Source of the DNA: Pseudomonas turukhanskensis
Lineage (GTDB): Bacteria > Pseudomonadota > Gammaproteobacteria > Pseudomonadales > Pseudomonadaceae
DNA: 64,000 nt
Assembly (NCBI RefSeq): GCF_027922365.1
Contig: NZ_BSFN01000018.1
Location: forward strand, 32,677 to 96,676
Direction: 5' to 3'
A model generated the notes under the pieces. It was not told the origin of the DNA. It was given only the letters and a program-made list of their open reading frames with translations, and searched no databases. Positions 1 to 8,286 of this stretch are shown here, in pieces. The translations under genes were made by a program, and so were the position numbers. How positions within the stretch are numbered: position 1 is the stretch's first letter; each line of letters starts with the position of its first letter.

Positions 1-183
1 TTGAGTTTGTTATGCCCTCACCCCCGGCCCTTTGCGAGCGCGGGAGAGGGGAGCAGAGCAGTTGAGTTGGTTTGGTATCTCGCGCCGCGATACATCCCAT
101 CCCTATAAGCGATTAGTCATCTTCCTGGTTTGCCGGGAAAGTGGCCCACAACGAAGCGGCGCCTGCGCCGTTCGATGAACAAA

Positions 184-191
184 AATAATAA
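184..191 (+). promoter_or_regulatory. A-rich CA motif (Crc/Hfq type) before the FAD hydroxylase
   Basis: AATAATAA fits the AANAANAA pattern bound by Hfq/Crc in Pseudomonas mRNA leaders. It ends 12 nt before the ATG at 204, where it would block ribosome entry during growth on preferred carbon sources. The motif is seen; its function is inferred from position and from seven comparable sites in this window. Confidence 0.5.
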
Positions 192-203
192 GTGAGACAT
201 GCC

Positions 204-1343
204 ATGAATGCAGTCAACGCTTCAGCCGTGAAGAAGGTCCTCATCGTAGGTGGTGGCATCGGCGGTCTGTGCGCTGCCATCGCGCTGCGCCGCAAGGGCA
301 TCGCGGTTGATCTGATCGAACTCAAGGCCGAATGGACCGTTTACGGCGTCGGCATCATCCAGCAAAGCAACGTCGTGCGTGAGATGGCCAAGCTGGGCGT
401 ACTCGACGGCTACCTCGACGCGGCCTACGCCTTCGAGGATGTGGCTATCTACGGGCCTGGCGGCCAGCTCCTGGCGCGCATTCCCGGTCAGCGCCTGGCA
501 GGTCCGGAGTACCCGGCCAACGTCGGTATCTCGCGCCTGGCACTGCACAACGTGCTGTGCAACACCGCGCTGGAGCTGGGTGCCAAGGTGCGCCTTGGCC
601 TGAGCGTGGAAACCCTTACTGAACAGGCCGATAGCGTCAGCGCGCTGTTTACCGATGGCAGCAGCGGCGATTACGACCTGGTGGTCGGTGCCGATGGCCT
701 GTATTCCAAAGTACGTAGCCTGGTGTTCGGTGATAAATACACGCCACGTTTCACCGGCCAGGCGGTATGGCGCTACAACTTCCCCCGCGCGCCGCAGATC
801 GACCACCTGGCCAATTTTCAGAGTGCCGAAGGCAACGCCGGCCTGGTGCCGTTGGCCGGTGACCTGATGTACCTCTTCCTCACCTCCCACGAACCCGACA
901 ACCCCTGGATGGATACCGCCACCCTGGCCGAGCAGATGCGCGTGCGCCTGCAGGGCTTTACCGGCCTGATCGGCGAGCTGCGTGAGCAAATCACCGACAG
1001 CGCGCAGGTGGTCTACAAGCCGATGGAAGTGGTGTTCGTCAACGAGCCCTGGTACCGCGGCCGAGTGCTGTTGATTGGCGATGCCGCCCACGCCACCACG
1101 CCGCACCTGGGGCAGGGCGCCGGTATGGCCATTGAAGATGCCGTGGTGCTCAGCGAAGAACTCACCGCTGGCGGTGATATCGCCCAGCAGCTGCAGCGCT
1201 TTATGGCGCGGCGTTTCGAGCGCTGCAAGTACATCAGCGAAAGCTCGGTGCTGGCCGGCGACAAAGAGATGGCGCACGACCGTGAGTTCGACCGTATCGG
1301 CCTGGTCAAGCAAATGCTCGCCCGGACCGCTGAACCAATCTGA
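204..1343 (+). CDS. FAD-dependent aromatic hydroxylase (group A flavoprotein monooxygenase)
   Basis: A 379-residue flavoprotein of the salicylate / 6-hydroxynicotinate hydroxylase superfamily, expected to hydroxylate an aromatic or heteroaromatic ring with NAD(P)H and O2 in the cytoplasm. The N-terminus has the FAD dinucleotide fold VLIVGGGIGGLCAAIALRRKG. The middle has VVGADGLYSKVR (DG motif, binding FAD and NAD(P)H). Near residue 285 is LLIGDAAHATTPHLGQGAG, the GD motif holding the FAD ribityl chain. ATG 204 is preferred over GTG 192 because AAGTGAG sits about 7 nt upstream of it. It leads a same-strand block of transport and catabolic genes, so it probably catalyses the first ring hydroxylation. 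The substrate cannot be read from sequence. No regulator for this block lies inside the window. Confidence 0.85.
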   Translation: MNAVNASAVKKVLIVGGGIGGLCAAIALRRKGIAVDLIELKAEWTVYGVGIIQQSNVVREMAKLGVLDGYLDAAYAFEDVAIYGPGGQLLARIPGQRLAGPEYPANVGISRLALHNVLCNTALELGAKVRLGLSVETLTEQADSVSALFTDGSSGDYDLVVGADGLYSKVRSLVFGDKYTPRFTGQAVWRYNFPRAPQIDHLANFQSAEGNAGLVPLAGDLMYLFLTSHEPDNPWMDTATLAEQMRVRLQGFTGLIGELREQITDSAQVVYKPMEVVFVNEPWYRGRVLLIGDAAHATTPHLGQGAGMAIEDAVVLSEELTAGGDIAQQLQRFMARRFERCKYISESSVLAGDKEMAHDREFDRIGLVKQMLARTAEPI

Positions 1344-1462
1344 GGAAACAGATCCGCACCGAGGCGCTCGGCGGGCGCGCTCGGTGGAGCTGATGCTCAG
1401 TAACCCTGAGTTGTAACCGTAAGACCTGCGTGCGACTGGCGCCTGAAGGTGCCGGCGAAACT

Positions 1463-1475
1463 AAAAGAAGAACAA
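1463..1475 (+). promoter_or_regulatory. A-rich CA motif before the DUF1302 gene
   Basis: Overlapping AAGAAGAA and AAGAACAA match AANAANAA and lie 16-28 nt before the ATG at 1491, just ahead of the GCGAGG ribosome site. A GC-rich hairpin (CACCGAG ... CTCGGTG, about 1356-1386) precedes it in the 147-bp gap after the hydroxylase. The Crc/Hfq role is inferred. Confidence 0.4.
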
Positions 1476-1490
1476 TAGCGAGGTTTCTCC

Positions 1491-3161
1491 ATGGCTCGTT
1501 TTCACACTGCTGCCTTGCGCGGCGGACGCCCTCCCTTTGCCCTCAGTTTGGCCGGGCTACTGGTTGGCGTGCTCTCGGCAAATGCTCAGGCATTTGAGTT
1601 CGACACCGGTAATCCGGACCTGCGGGCCCGGTGGGACAACACCCTCAAGTACAGCGCCGCGTGGCGCACCGAGGGCAAGTCCGACAAGCTCAGCGAGGCG
1701 CAAAACCTCAATGACGGCGACAACAACCTGGACAAGGGGCTGATCTCCAACCGCCTCGATGTGCTGTCGGAAATGGACATCACCTATAAGAACGTCGGTG
1801 CCCGCGTCAGCGGCGCAGCCTGGTATGACGATGTCTATAACAAGCCCAACGACAACGATGCCGATGGCGGCGTAAACAGCTATTCGGTAGACCCCGACCA
1901 CTTCACCGACGACACCCGCAAGCTGCACGGCCGACAGGGCGAGCTGCTGGATGCGTTCCTCTTTGGCCGCAGCGAAATCGGCGATATGCCGGTGTCCGGG
2001 CGCATTGGCCAATACGCAATGCAATGGGGTGAAAGCCTGTTTTACGGCATGAACGGCATTGCCGGGGGCATGGCACCTATCGATGTGGTCAAGGCCCTGT
2101 CGGTACCCAACACCCAGTTCAAGGAACTGATCCGCCCGGTGGAGCAAGTGTCCGGCCAGTTGCAACTGACGCCCGACGTTACCCTCGGCGCTTACTACCA
2201 GTTCGAGTGGGAAGCCAACCGCCTGCCGGCCGCGGGCAGCTACTTCTCCAGCGATGACTTCTTTGGCGATGGTAACGAACGCTTGTACGTCGGTGCGCCG
2301 CTGTTCCCCGGTGCCCAGCCGCTGGCCTTCTACCACGGCAAAGACAAAGACGCGAAAGACTCCGGGCAGGGCGGTATGCAACTGCGCTGGCGCACCGAAA
2401 CCGTGGACTGGGGTTTCTACGCTATCCGTTTCCACGACAAGTCGCCGCAGCTGAATGTGCGCCCCAACTTTGCCGCGCTCGATCCGTTTACTGGCAAGGC
2501 CGGCGAGTACTACTGGGTGTACCCCGAAGGCATCGAGTCGGTGGGCGCCAGCTTCTCCACCACGGTTGAGCAATTCAACATTGCCGGTGAGCTTTCCACC
2601 CGCTGGAACCAACCGCTGGCCTCCACCAACCAGCACTCGCTGGCTGTAGACGAAAGCATCAGCAATGACCCCGACGATGCGATTTACGCCACCGGCCGCA
2701 CGCTGCACGCCAACCTGTCGTGGCTGGCCAGCCTGGAGCCTTCGTTTATTGCGCCCGAAGCCAGCTTTATTGGCGAGATCGCCTGGAACCGCACCTTGAG
2801 CGTCACCCGTAACCCGGACGCCGTAGACCCCAACGCCGACCGCGACGCCTGGAGCGTGCGCGCTGTGTACGAGCCGATGTACCGCCAGGCGTTCGCCGGC
2901 ATGGATATCAGCGTGCCGATGGGCATGAGCTTTACCCATGGCAAGTCCGAATCCCTGGGCACCGCGTTCGGTGCTGACCGCGGCGGCGATATCAACATCG
3001 GCATCAAGGGCAACTACCTCAATACCTGGAGCCTGGGCCTGACCTACACGCACTACTACGGTCCGGAAGACACCTTCCTCGATGCCAATAACAACTACAC
3101 GTTCGAGCAATCGCTGAAAGACCGCGACTTTGTCGCCGTCAGCGTTAGCCGCACGTTCTGA
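1491..3161 (+). CDS. DUF1302 family outer-membrane protein
   Basis: A 556-residue protein with an N-terminal signal peptide ending near residue 34 (SANAQA|FEF). The body is rich in alternating polar and aromatic residues, and it ends in VSVSRTF, the terminal Phe typical of beta-barrel proteins inserted by BAM. This fits the DUF1302 family, which is generally regarded as porin-like. It lies 10 bp before a DUF1329 gene, a pairing common in Pseudomonas and often accompanied by YCF48-like and MMPL genes as here. A role in moving hydrophobic or cyclic substrates across the outer membrane is inferred from that association. The ATG at 1491 has GCGAGG upstream. Confidence 0.85.
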   Translation: MARFHTAALRGGRPPFALSLAGLLVGVLSANAQAFEFDTGNPDLRARWDNTLKYSAAWRTEGKSDKLSEAQNLNDGDNNLDKGLISNRLDVLSEMDITYKNVGARVSGAAWYDDVYNKPNDNDADGGVNSYSVDPDHFTDDTRKLHGRQGELLDAFLFGRSEIGDMPVSGRIGQYAMQWGESLFYGMNGIAGGMAPIDVVKALSVPNTQFKELIRPVEQVSGQLQLTPDVTLGAYYQFEWEANRLPAAGSYFSSDDFFGDGNERLYVGAPLFPGAQPLAFYHGKDKDAKDSGQGGMQLRWRTETVDWGFYAIRFHDKSPQLNVRPNFAALDPFTGKAGEYYWVYPEGIESVGASFSTTVEQFNIAGELSTRWNQPLASTNQHSLAVDESISNDPDDAIYATGRTLHANLSWLASLEPSFIAPEASFIGEIAWNRTLSVTRNPDAVDPNADRDAWSVRAVYEPMYRQAFAGMDISVPMGMSFTHGKSESLGTAFGADRGGDINIGIKGNYLNTWSLGLTYTHYYGPEDTFLDANNNYTFEQSLKDRDFVAVSVSRTF

Positions 3162-3171
3162 GGAGCTACTG

Positions 3172-4527
3172 ATGCAGACTCGTAACCACTTCACAGCCTT
3201 GCTGACTGCCTTGGCTGCCTCCCTGCTGTTCGCCCAGGGGGCGATGGCCGCCGATGCCGCCAGCCTGAAAACCACCCTGACGCCGCTGGGTGCCGAGCGC
3301 GCTGCCAACGCCGATGGCAGCATTCCGGCCTGGGATGGCGGCTTGACCAAAGCCGACCCGGCCTACAAAGACGGCGGTAAACGCAGCGACCCGTTCGCTG
3401 GCGAAAAACCGCTGTTCAGCATCAACGCGCAGAACGCCGCGCAGTACGCCGACAAGCTCAGCGTGGGCACCCTGGCGATGCTGAAAAAGTACCCCGATTC
3501 CTATCGCCTGGACGTGTACCCCACCCACCGCACTGCCGCCGCGCCGCAAGCCGTGTATGACGCCACGGCGGCCAACGCCAGCAGCGCCAAACTGGTGGAC
3601 GGCGCCTCCGGCCCGACGCCGCAGAACGCTCAGGGCGGCATTCCATTTCCGCTGCCACAGAATGGCGCCGAAGCCATCTGGAACCATCTGCTGCGCTGGC
3701 GCGGGGCGTCCTGGCACACCACGTTCACCCAGTATTTGACCACCACCGATGGCAAGCATGTGCTGACCAACGATTCGCGGGCCGACATGCAGATGCCGTT
3801 CTACCTCCCCGGTGGCGCTGAGAAAGACGGGGTGTTCTGGGCGATTCGGTTGATCAACGACGGACCACCTTTGCGCGCCGGCGAAGCCATTCTGGGGCGT
3901 GAAAACCTCGATGCCGACAAAGCCGGCGCCTGGACCTATCTGCCCGGCCAGCGCCGTGTGCGCCGGTTGCCCAACGCCTGCTGCGACACGCCGACACCGG
4001 CCACCGCCGGGGTGATGAGTTTTGACGAACTCTACGTGTTCAACGGCCGTATCGACCGCTTTGACTGGAAGCTGGTCGGCAAGAAGGAGCTGTATATCCC
4101 GTACAACTCCAACCGCGTGCTGACCGCCAAAGGGCCCGACGAGTTGTTGAGTGATCACCACCTCAACCCCGACGTGCTGCGCTGGGAACTGCACCGCGTG
4201 TGGGTAGTGGAGGCAACGCTGAAAAGCGGCAAGCGCCATGTGTTGCCAAAAAGCACCTACTACCTCGACGAAGACACCTGGGCCGCCGTGCTGGGCGAGC
4301 GCTACGACAGCAAAAACCAGTTGGCCAAAGTGCTGTGGACCACGCCTGTGGTGGTGCCCGATCTGCCTGGCGTCGTCACCGTGACCAACGGCTTCTACGA
4401 CTTGCTGTCCGGGGCCTGGTTCGCCGGCGACATCTTCGCTGGCAAGAACGAGCAATACCGCATCGTCGCGCCTTACCCCGAGTCGGTATTCACCCCCGAT
4501 TCATTGGCCGGTGAAGGTATTCGCTAG
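3172..4527 (+). CDS. DUF1329 family periplasmic protein
   Basis: A 451-residue exported protein with signal peptide MQTRNHFTALLTALAASLLF then AQGAMA, and features of DUF1329: an N-terminal region with LTPLGAERAANADGSIPAW and a long C-terminal part rich in Trp, Tyr and Asp. The ATG at 3172 is chosen because it starts the signal peptide and follows GAGGAG; an upstream in-frame ATG at 3130 lies inside the DUF1302 gene and would add an unrelated leader. DUF1329 proteins share a fold with outer-membrane lipoprotein-sorting (LolB-like) proteins, so a periplasmic carrier role beside the DUF1302 barrel is plausible. A strong terminator follows, which separates it from the next two export genes. Confidence 0.85.
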   Translation: MQTRNHFTALLTALAASLLFAQGAMAADAASLKTTLTPLGAERAANADGSIPAWDGGLTKADPAYKDGGKRSDPFAGEKPLFSINAQNAAQYADKLSVGTLAMLKKYPDSYRLDVYPTHRTAAAPQAVYDATAANASSAKLVDGASGPTPQNAQGGIPFPLPQNGAEAIWNHLLRWRGASWHTTFTQYLTTTDGKHVLTNDSRADMQMPFYLPGGAEKDGVFWAIRLINDGPPLRAGEAILGRENLDADKAGAWTYLPGQRRVRRLPNACCDTPTPATAGVMSFDELYVFNGRIDRFDWKLVGKKELYIPYNSNRVLTAKGPDELLSDHHLNPDVLRWELHRVWVVEATLKSGKRHVLPKSTYYLDEDTWAAVLGERYDSKNQLAKVLWTTPVVVPDLPGVVTVTNGFYDLLSGAWFAGDIFAGKNEQYRIVAPYPESVFTPDSLAGEGIR

Positions 4528-4547
4528 GCACCCGCTGTAGGTGTAAA

Positions 4548-4580
4548 GGGCAGCGGTGCAACACCCGCTGCCCGTTTTTT
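4548..4580 (+). terminator. Rho-independent terminator inside the export gene block
   Basis: GGGCAGCGG and CCGCTGCCC form a strong stem with a short loop, followed by GTTTTTT. It lies between the DUF1329 gene and the YCF48-like gene, although the four export genes usually act as a set. It should give graded expression or end the first transcript. Confidence 0.85.
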
Positions 4581-4594
4581 ACGAGGCAGTAGTC

Positions 4595-5665
4595 ATGAAT
4601 AAAAACCGCAAAGCACTGGCGCTGTTGGTACTGGCGATGGCCAGCGCATCTGCCGGTGCCGTGGCACCGCTGGACGTGCTGAGCCTGCCGGCGGTGCAGG
4701 GCGCGCAGGCGCAACACGCTGTATTACTGGGCATAACCCGTGCCGGCGAGCGACTGGTAGCGGTGGGTGAGCGGGGCATTGTGCTGCTGTCCGACGACAA
4801 CGGTGCCACCTGGCGCCAGGCCGGTGTGCCGGTCAGCAGCACGCTGACGGCGGTGCAGTTTGTCGACAGCAAACAGGGCTGGGCCGTGGGCCATGCCGGT
4901 GTGGTGCTGCACAGCGGCGACGGTGGCGAAAGCTGGAACCTGCAACTGGACGGTAAGCGTGCAGCGGCCGTGGAACTGGCGGCGGCGCAAGCGGCTGCGG
5001 ATGCTCCCCGCCAAGCCAACGCTGAACGGCTGGTAGCCGATGGCGCGGACAAACCGTTGCTGGCCCTGAGCTTTGCCAATGGCCGTGAAGGCCTGGTGGT
5101 AGGCGCATACGGGCTGGCCCTGCACACGGACGATGGCGGCCAGACCTGGACGTCATGGATGGACCGTCTGCCCAATCCACGCGGCTTGCACCTGTATGCC
5201 GTGGCGCAACAAGGCCAGCAGCTTTATCTGGCTGGCGAGCAGGGCTTGCTGCTCGGCTCGCACGATGGTGGCGGGCAATTCAGCGCGCTTACCAGCCCTT
5301 ATGAGGGTAGCTATTTCAGTCTGGCGTTGGAGCCTGCTGGCGGCGTGGTCGTCGGTGGCCTGCGCGGCAATCTGTTTCGCTCGGTGGACCAGGGTGTGAG
5401 CTTTCAGGCCCTCACCAATCCCATTCCCATTTCCATCAACGCGGCCGTGGTTGCCGACCGCCAATTGCTGCTGGTCAATCAGGCCGGCGGTTTGCTGCAA
5501 GGCGCCGTCGGCAGCGATGCCCTGCGCCCGGTAGCGTTGCCACCCGGCGCACCGTTATTGGCCGTTGCCAAGGCGGCCGATGGCGCCCTGGTAGGCGTTG
5601 GTTTTGCCGGGCCGCAGCGCCTGGCAGCGGGTGCTACGGCGCCACACACATCGATTGCGGAGTAA
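4595..5665 (+). CDS. YCF48-like beta-propeller exported protein
   Basis: A 356-residue protein with a signal peptide (MNKNRKALALLVLAMASASA) followed by BNR/YCF48 repeats. Recurrent Asp-box motifs are visible: SDDNGATW, HSGDGGESW and HTDDGGQTW, each with the S/T-x-D-x-G-x-T/S-W signature. The family is related to the photosystem II assembly factor HCF136/YCF48, but in proteobacteria it commonly sits beside MMPL exporters. ATG 4595 starts the signal peptide. The stop is 4 bp before the MMPL gene start, so the two are probably co-translated. A scaffold or accessory role for the exporter is inferred from this linkage. Confidence 0.8.
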   Translation: MNKNRKALALLVLAMASASAGAVAPLDVLSLPAVQGAQAQHAVLLGITRAGERLVAVGERGIVLLSDDNGATWRQAGVPVSSTLTAVQFVDSKQGWAVGHAGVVLHSGDGGESWNLQLDGKRAAAVELAAAQAAADAPRQANAERLVADGADKPLLALSFANGREGLVVGAYGLALHTDDGGQTWTSWMDRLPNPRGLHLYAVAQQGQQLYLAGEQGLLLGSHDGGGQFSALTSPYEGSYFSLALEPAGGVVVGGLRGNLFRSVDQGVSFQALTNPIPISINAAVVADRQLLLVNQAGGLLQGAVGSDALRPVALPPGAPLLAVAKAADGALVGVGFAGPQRLAAGATAPHTSIAE

Positions 5666-5669
5666 CCCC

Positions 5670-8138
5670 ATGCACGTTCCGAGTTCATCCGCGGCGACGC
5701 CGATTCACAGCACCCTGGAGGACTTCGACAGCCGCTCCGGCTCCCTGCTGGAACGCGCGCTGTTCAACCATCGGCGCCTGGTGTTGCTGATATGCCTGCT
5801 GGTGACCGCGCTGCTGGGCTGGCAAGCCACGCGCCTGGAACTCAACGCCAGCTTTGAAAAGATGATCCCCAACGATCATCCCTTTATTGCCAACTACCTG
5901 GAGCATCGCCAGGAACTCAGCGGCCTGGGCAATGCTGTGCGCATTGCGGTGATCAACAAAAAAGGCAGCATCTACGACGCGGCGTACCTGCAAACCCTGC
6001 AGCAACTCAATGACGAGGTGTACCTGCTGCCGGGCGTGGACCGCGCCTTTATGAAATCGCTGTGGACGCCCTCAACCCGCTGGGTGGGTGTGACCGAAGA
6101 AGGCCTGGAAGGCGGCCCGGTCATTCCCGATGGCTACGACGGCTCGGCGCAGAGCCTGGAAGCGCTGCAACGCAATATTGAACGCTCCAACGAGATCGGT
6201 CAGCTGGTGGCGTTCGACCAGCAGTCGAGCATTATCTACCTGCCGCTGCTGGCCAAAGACGCCGACGGCAAACCGCTGGACTACAGTGCCCTGGCCCAGC
6301 AACTGGAAAGCCTGCGCGGTAAATACCAGCAGCAGGGCATCGAAATTCGCATCACCGGGTTCGCCAAGGTGGTGGGCGACCTGATCGATGGCCTGCGGCA
6401 GATTCTGCTGTTCTTCGCCGCTGCCATTGTCATCACGGCGGTGGTCCTCTACTGGTACACCCGTTGCCTGCGCAGCACCACGCTGGTGATGGCGTGCTCG
6501 CTGGTGGCGGTGGTCTGGCAGCTGGGTTTGCTGCCGTTGCTTGGCTATCAGCTGGACCCATACTCGGTTCTGGTGCCGTTTCTGGTGTTCGCCATTGGCA
6601 TGAGCCATGGCGCGCAGAAAATGAACGGCATCATGCAAGACATCGGGCGCGGCATGCACCGCCTGGTGGCCGCGCGCTTTACCTTTCGCCGTCTGTTTCT
6701 CGCCGGGCTTACCGCGCTGCTGTGCGACGCCGTGGGTTTTGCCGTGCTGATGATCATCAAGATCCAGGTGATTCAGGACCTGGCGGTGATCGCCAGCATC
6801 GGTGTGGCGGTCCTGATTTTCACCAACCTGATTCTGCTGCCGGTGTTGCTGTCTTATGTCGGCGTGACGCCTGCAGCGGCGGTGCGCAGCTTGCGCAGCG
6901 AACAGGCTGAAATCGACGGTGCCGGCAAACAAGCCATCTGGCGCTTTCTCGACCTGTTTACCCAGCGTCGCTGGGCTACCGTTTGCGTGCTGCTTGCCGC
7001 GGTGTTGGCCGGCGGCGGCTATTGGGTCAGCCTGCACCTGAAGATCGGCGATCTGGATGCCGGTGCCCCCGAGCTGCGTGCCGACTCGCGCTACAACCTC
7101 GACAACGCCTACCTGACCCAACACTACGGCGCCAGCAGCGACATCTTTGCGGTGATGGTCAAAACCCCGGCCGGCGGCTGTTCCAGCTACGACACCTTGC
7201 AGCGGGTGGACAACCTCGACTGGCAACTGCGCGGTTTGCCCGGCGTGGACGCAACCAACTCGCTGGCCTTGCTGAACCGCCGCGTGCTGGTCGGCCTCTC
7301 CGAGGGCAACCCCAAGTGGTACGAACTGGTGAACAACCAGGCCACCTTGAACATGGTCACCGCCGGTGCACCACGCGGTTTGTACAACGAGGACTGCAGT
7401 CTGCTGACCCTGTACGCCTACCTCACCGACCACAAGGCCGACACCCTGGGCCGGGTGGTTGACAGCGTGCAGGCCTTTGCCAAAGACAACGACAGCGAGC
7501 AGGCGCAATTTCTGCTGGCGGCCGGCAGTGCCGGCATCGAGGCGGCCACCAATATCGTGGTGAAACAGGCCAGCCACGAGATGCTCTGGTGGGTGTATGG
7601 CGCGGTCATTGTGCTGTGCCTTGTGACCTTCCGTTCATGGCGCGCGGTGCTCTGCGCAGTGCTGCCATTGGTGCTCACTTCCATTTTGTGTGAGGCGCTG
7701 ATGGTCTGGCTGGGTATCGGCGTCAAGGTGGCCACCTTGCCGGTAATTGCCCTGGGCGTGGGCATCGGCGTGGACTATGCGCTGTATGTAATGAGCATTG
7801 TGCTGGCCCAGTTGCGCCAAGGCGCGAGCCTGTCGCAGGCCTATTACCAGGCGCTGCTGTTCACCGGCAAAGTGGTGATGCTCACCGGCGTGACGCTGGC
7901 CATTGGCGTGGGCACCTGGATATTTTCGCCGATCAAATTCCAGGCCGACATGGGCGTGCTGCTGGCCTTTATGTTCGTGTGGAACATGGTCGGAGCCCTG
8001 ATTCTGCTGCCGGCGTTGGCCTACTTCCTGTTGCCGCAAAAACCTGTGGTCAGCCAAGCCGTTGTTAAGCCCCAGACCTTACGGGAAACCCTGCCAGAGC
8101 CTGCTACCAAGCCGCCGCTGCACGCGGCTATTCGCTAA
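5670..8138 (+). CDS. MMPL/RND-superfamily transporter
   Basis: An 822-residue inner-membrane protein with the RND/MMPL layout: a TM helix near residues 30-50, a large periplasmic loop, a TM bundle at about 240-420, a second loop, and a second TM bundle at about 640-800. The helix containing VATLPVIALGVGIGVDYALY carries the G-x-x-x-D proton-relay type motif seen in MMPL/SSD transporters, and the first bundle has the counterpart VPFLVFAIGMSHGAQ. It lies 4 bp after the YCF48-like gene. With the DUF1302 and DUF1329 proteins it forms an envelope-spanning set, usually proposed to move hydrophobic compounds. Direction and substrate are unknown. Confidence 0.85.
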   Translation: MHVPSSSAATPIHSTLEDFDSRSGSLLERALFNHRRLVLLICLLVTALLGWQATRLELNASFEKMIPNDHPFIANYLEHRQELSGLGNAVRIAVINKKGSIYDAAYLQTLQQLNDEVYLLPGVDRAFMKSLWTPSTRWVGVTEEGLEGGPVIPDGYDGSAQSLEALQRNIERSNEIGQLVAFDQQSSIIYLPLLAKDADGKPLDYSALAQQLESLRGKYQQQGIEIRITGFAKVVGDLIDGLRQILLFFAAAIVITAVVLYWYTRCLRSTTLVMACSLVAVVWQLGLLPLLGYQLDPYSVLVPFLVFAIGMSHGAQKMNGIMQDIGRGMHRLVAARFTFRRLFLAGLTALLCDAVGFAVLMIIKIQVIQDLAVIASIGVAVLIFTNLILLPVLLSYVGVTPAAAVRSLRSEQAEIDGAGKQAIWRFLDLFTQRRWATVCVLLAAVLAGGGYWVSLHLKIGDLDAGAPELRADSRYNLDNAYLTQHYGASSDIFAVMVKTPAGGCSSYDTLQRVDNLDWQLRGLPGVDATNSLALLNRRVLVGLSEGNPKWYELVNNQATLNMVTAGAPRGLYNEDCSLLTLYAYLTDHKADTLGRVVDSVQAFAKDNDSEQAQFLLAAGSAGIEAATNIVVKQASHEMLWWVYGAVIVLCLVTFRSWRAVLCAVLPLVLTSILCEALMVWLGIGVKVATLPVIALGVGIGVDYALYVMSIVLAQLRQGASLSQAYYQALLFTGKVVMLTGVTLAIGVGTWIFSPIKFQADMGVLLAFMFVWNMVGALILLPALAYFLLPQKPVVSQAVVKPQTLRETLPEPATKPPLHAAIR

Positions 8139-8145
8139 TAACCAG

Positions 8146-8172
8146 AACAACAACAAGCCAGAACAACAACAA
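8146..8172 (+). promoter_or_regulatory. Duplicated A-rich CA motif
   Basis: The 16-mer CCAGAACAACAACAAG occurs twice back to back, giving overlapping AACAACAA matches at 8146-8156 and 8162-8172. The second copy ends 12 nt before the ATG of the small ORF at 8185. This is the densest Crc/Hfq-type site in the window. Function is inferred. Confidence 0.5.
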
Positions 8173-8184
8173 GAGAGAAATGCC

Positions 8185-8286
8185 ATGCGTAGCCCGACCC
8201 TGTTTCTCCATCAGCTTTGTTCCGCTTGTGCGGTCTTCGGTGCAGCGTTTTGCGGCACTCCGCTGGAGGTGTTCGATGAGCGTTGA
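8185..8286 (+). CDS. 33-residue leader-like small ORF overlapping the MFS gene
   Basis: ATG 8185 follows an AGAGAG purine stretch and encodes 33 residues, mostly a hydrophobic stretch (LFLHQLCSACAVFGAAFC) followed by an acidic end. It stops at 8286, 11 bp inside the MFS transporter gene that starts at 8276 in another frame. The arrangement suggests translational coupling: ribosomes loading at this ORF, just behind the duplicated A-rich motif, would open the MFS start. It may equally be non-functional leader sequence. I know no family for it. Confidence 0.35.
   Translation: MRSPTLFLHQLCSACAVFGAAFCGTPLEVFDER

Noticed and set aside
1557..3350. A 597-codon minus-strand frame over the DUF1302 gene
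   Set aside because: A shadow ORF: no domain, no ribosome site, and the plus-strand protein has a signal peptide and barrel features.
6072..7577. A 501-codon minus-strand frame over the MMPL gene
   Set aside because: It has His/Gln/Gly-rich shadow composition, whereas the sense strand shows clear TM helices and MMPL motifs.
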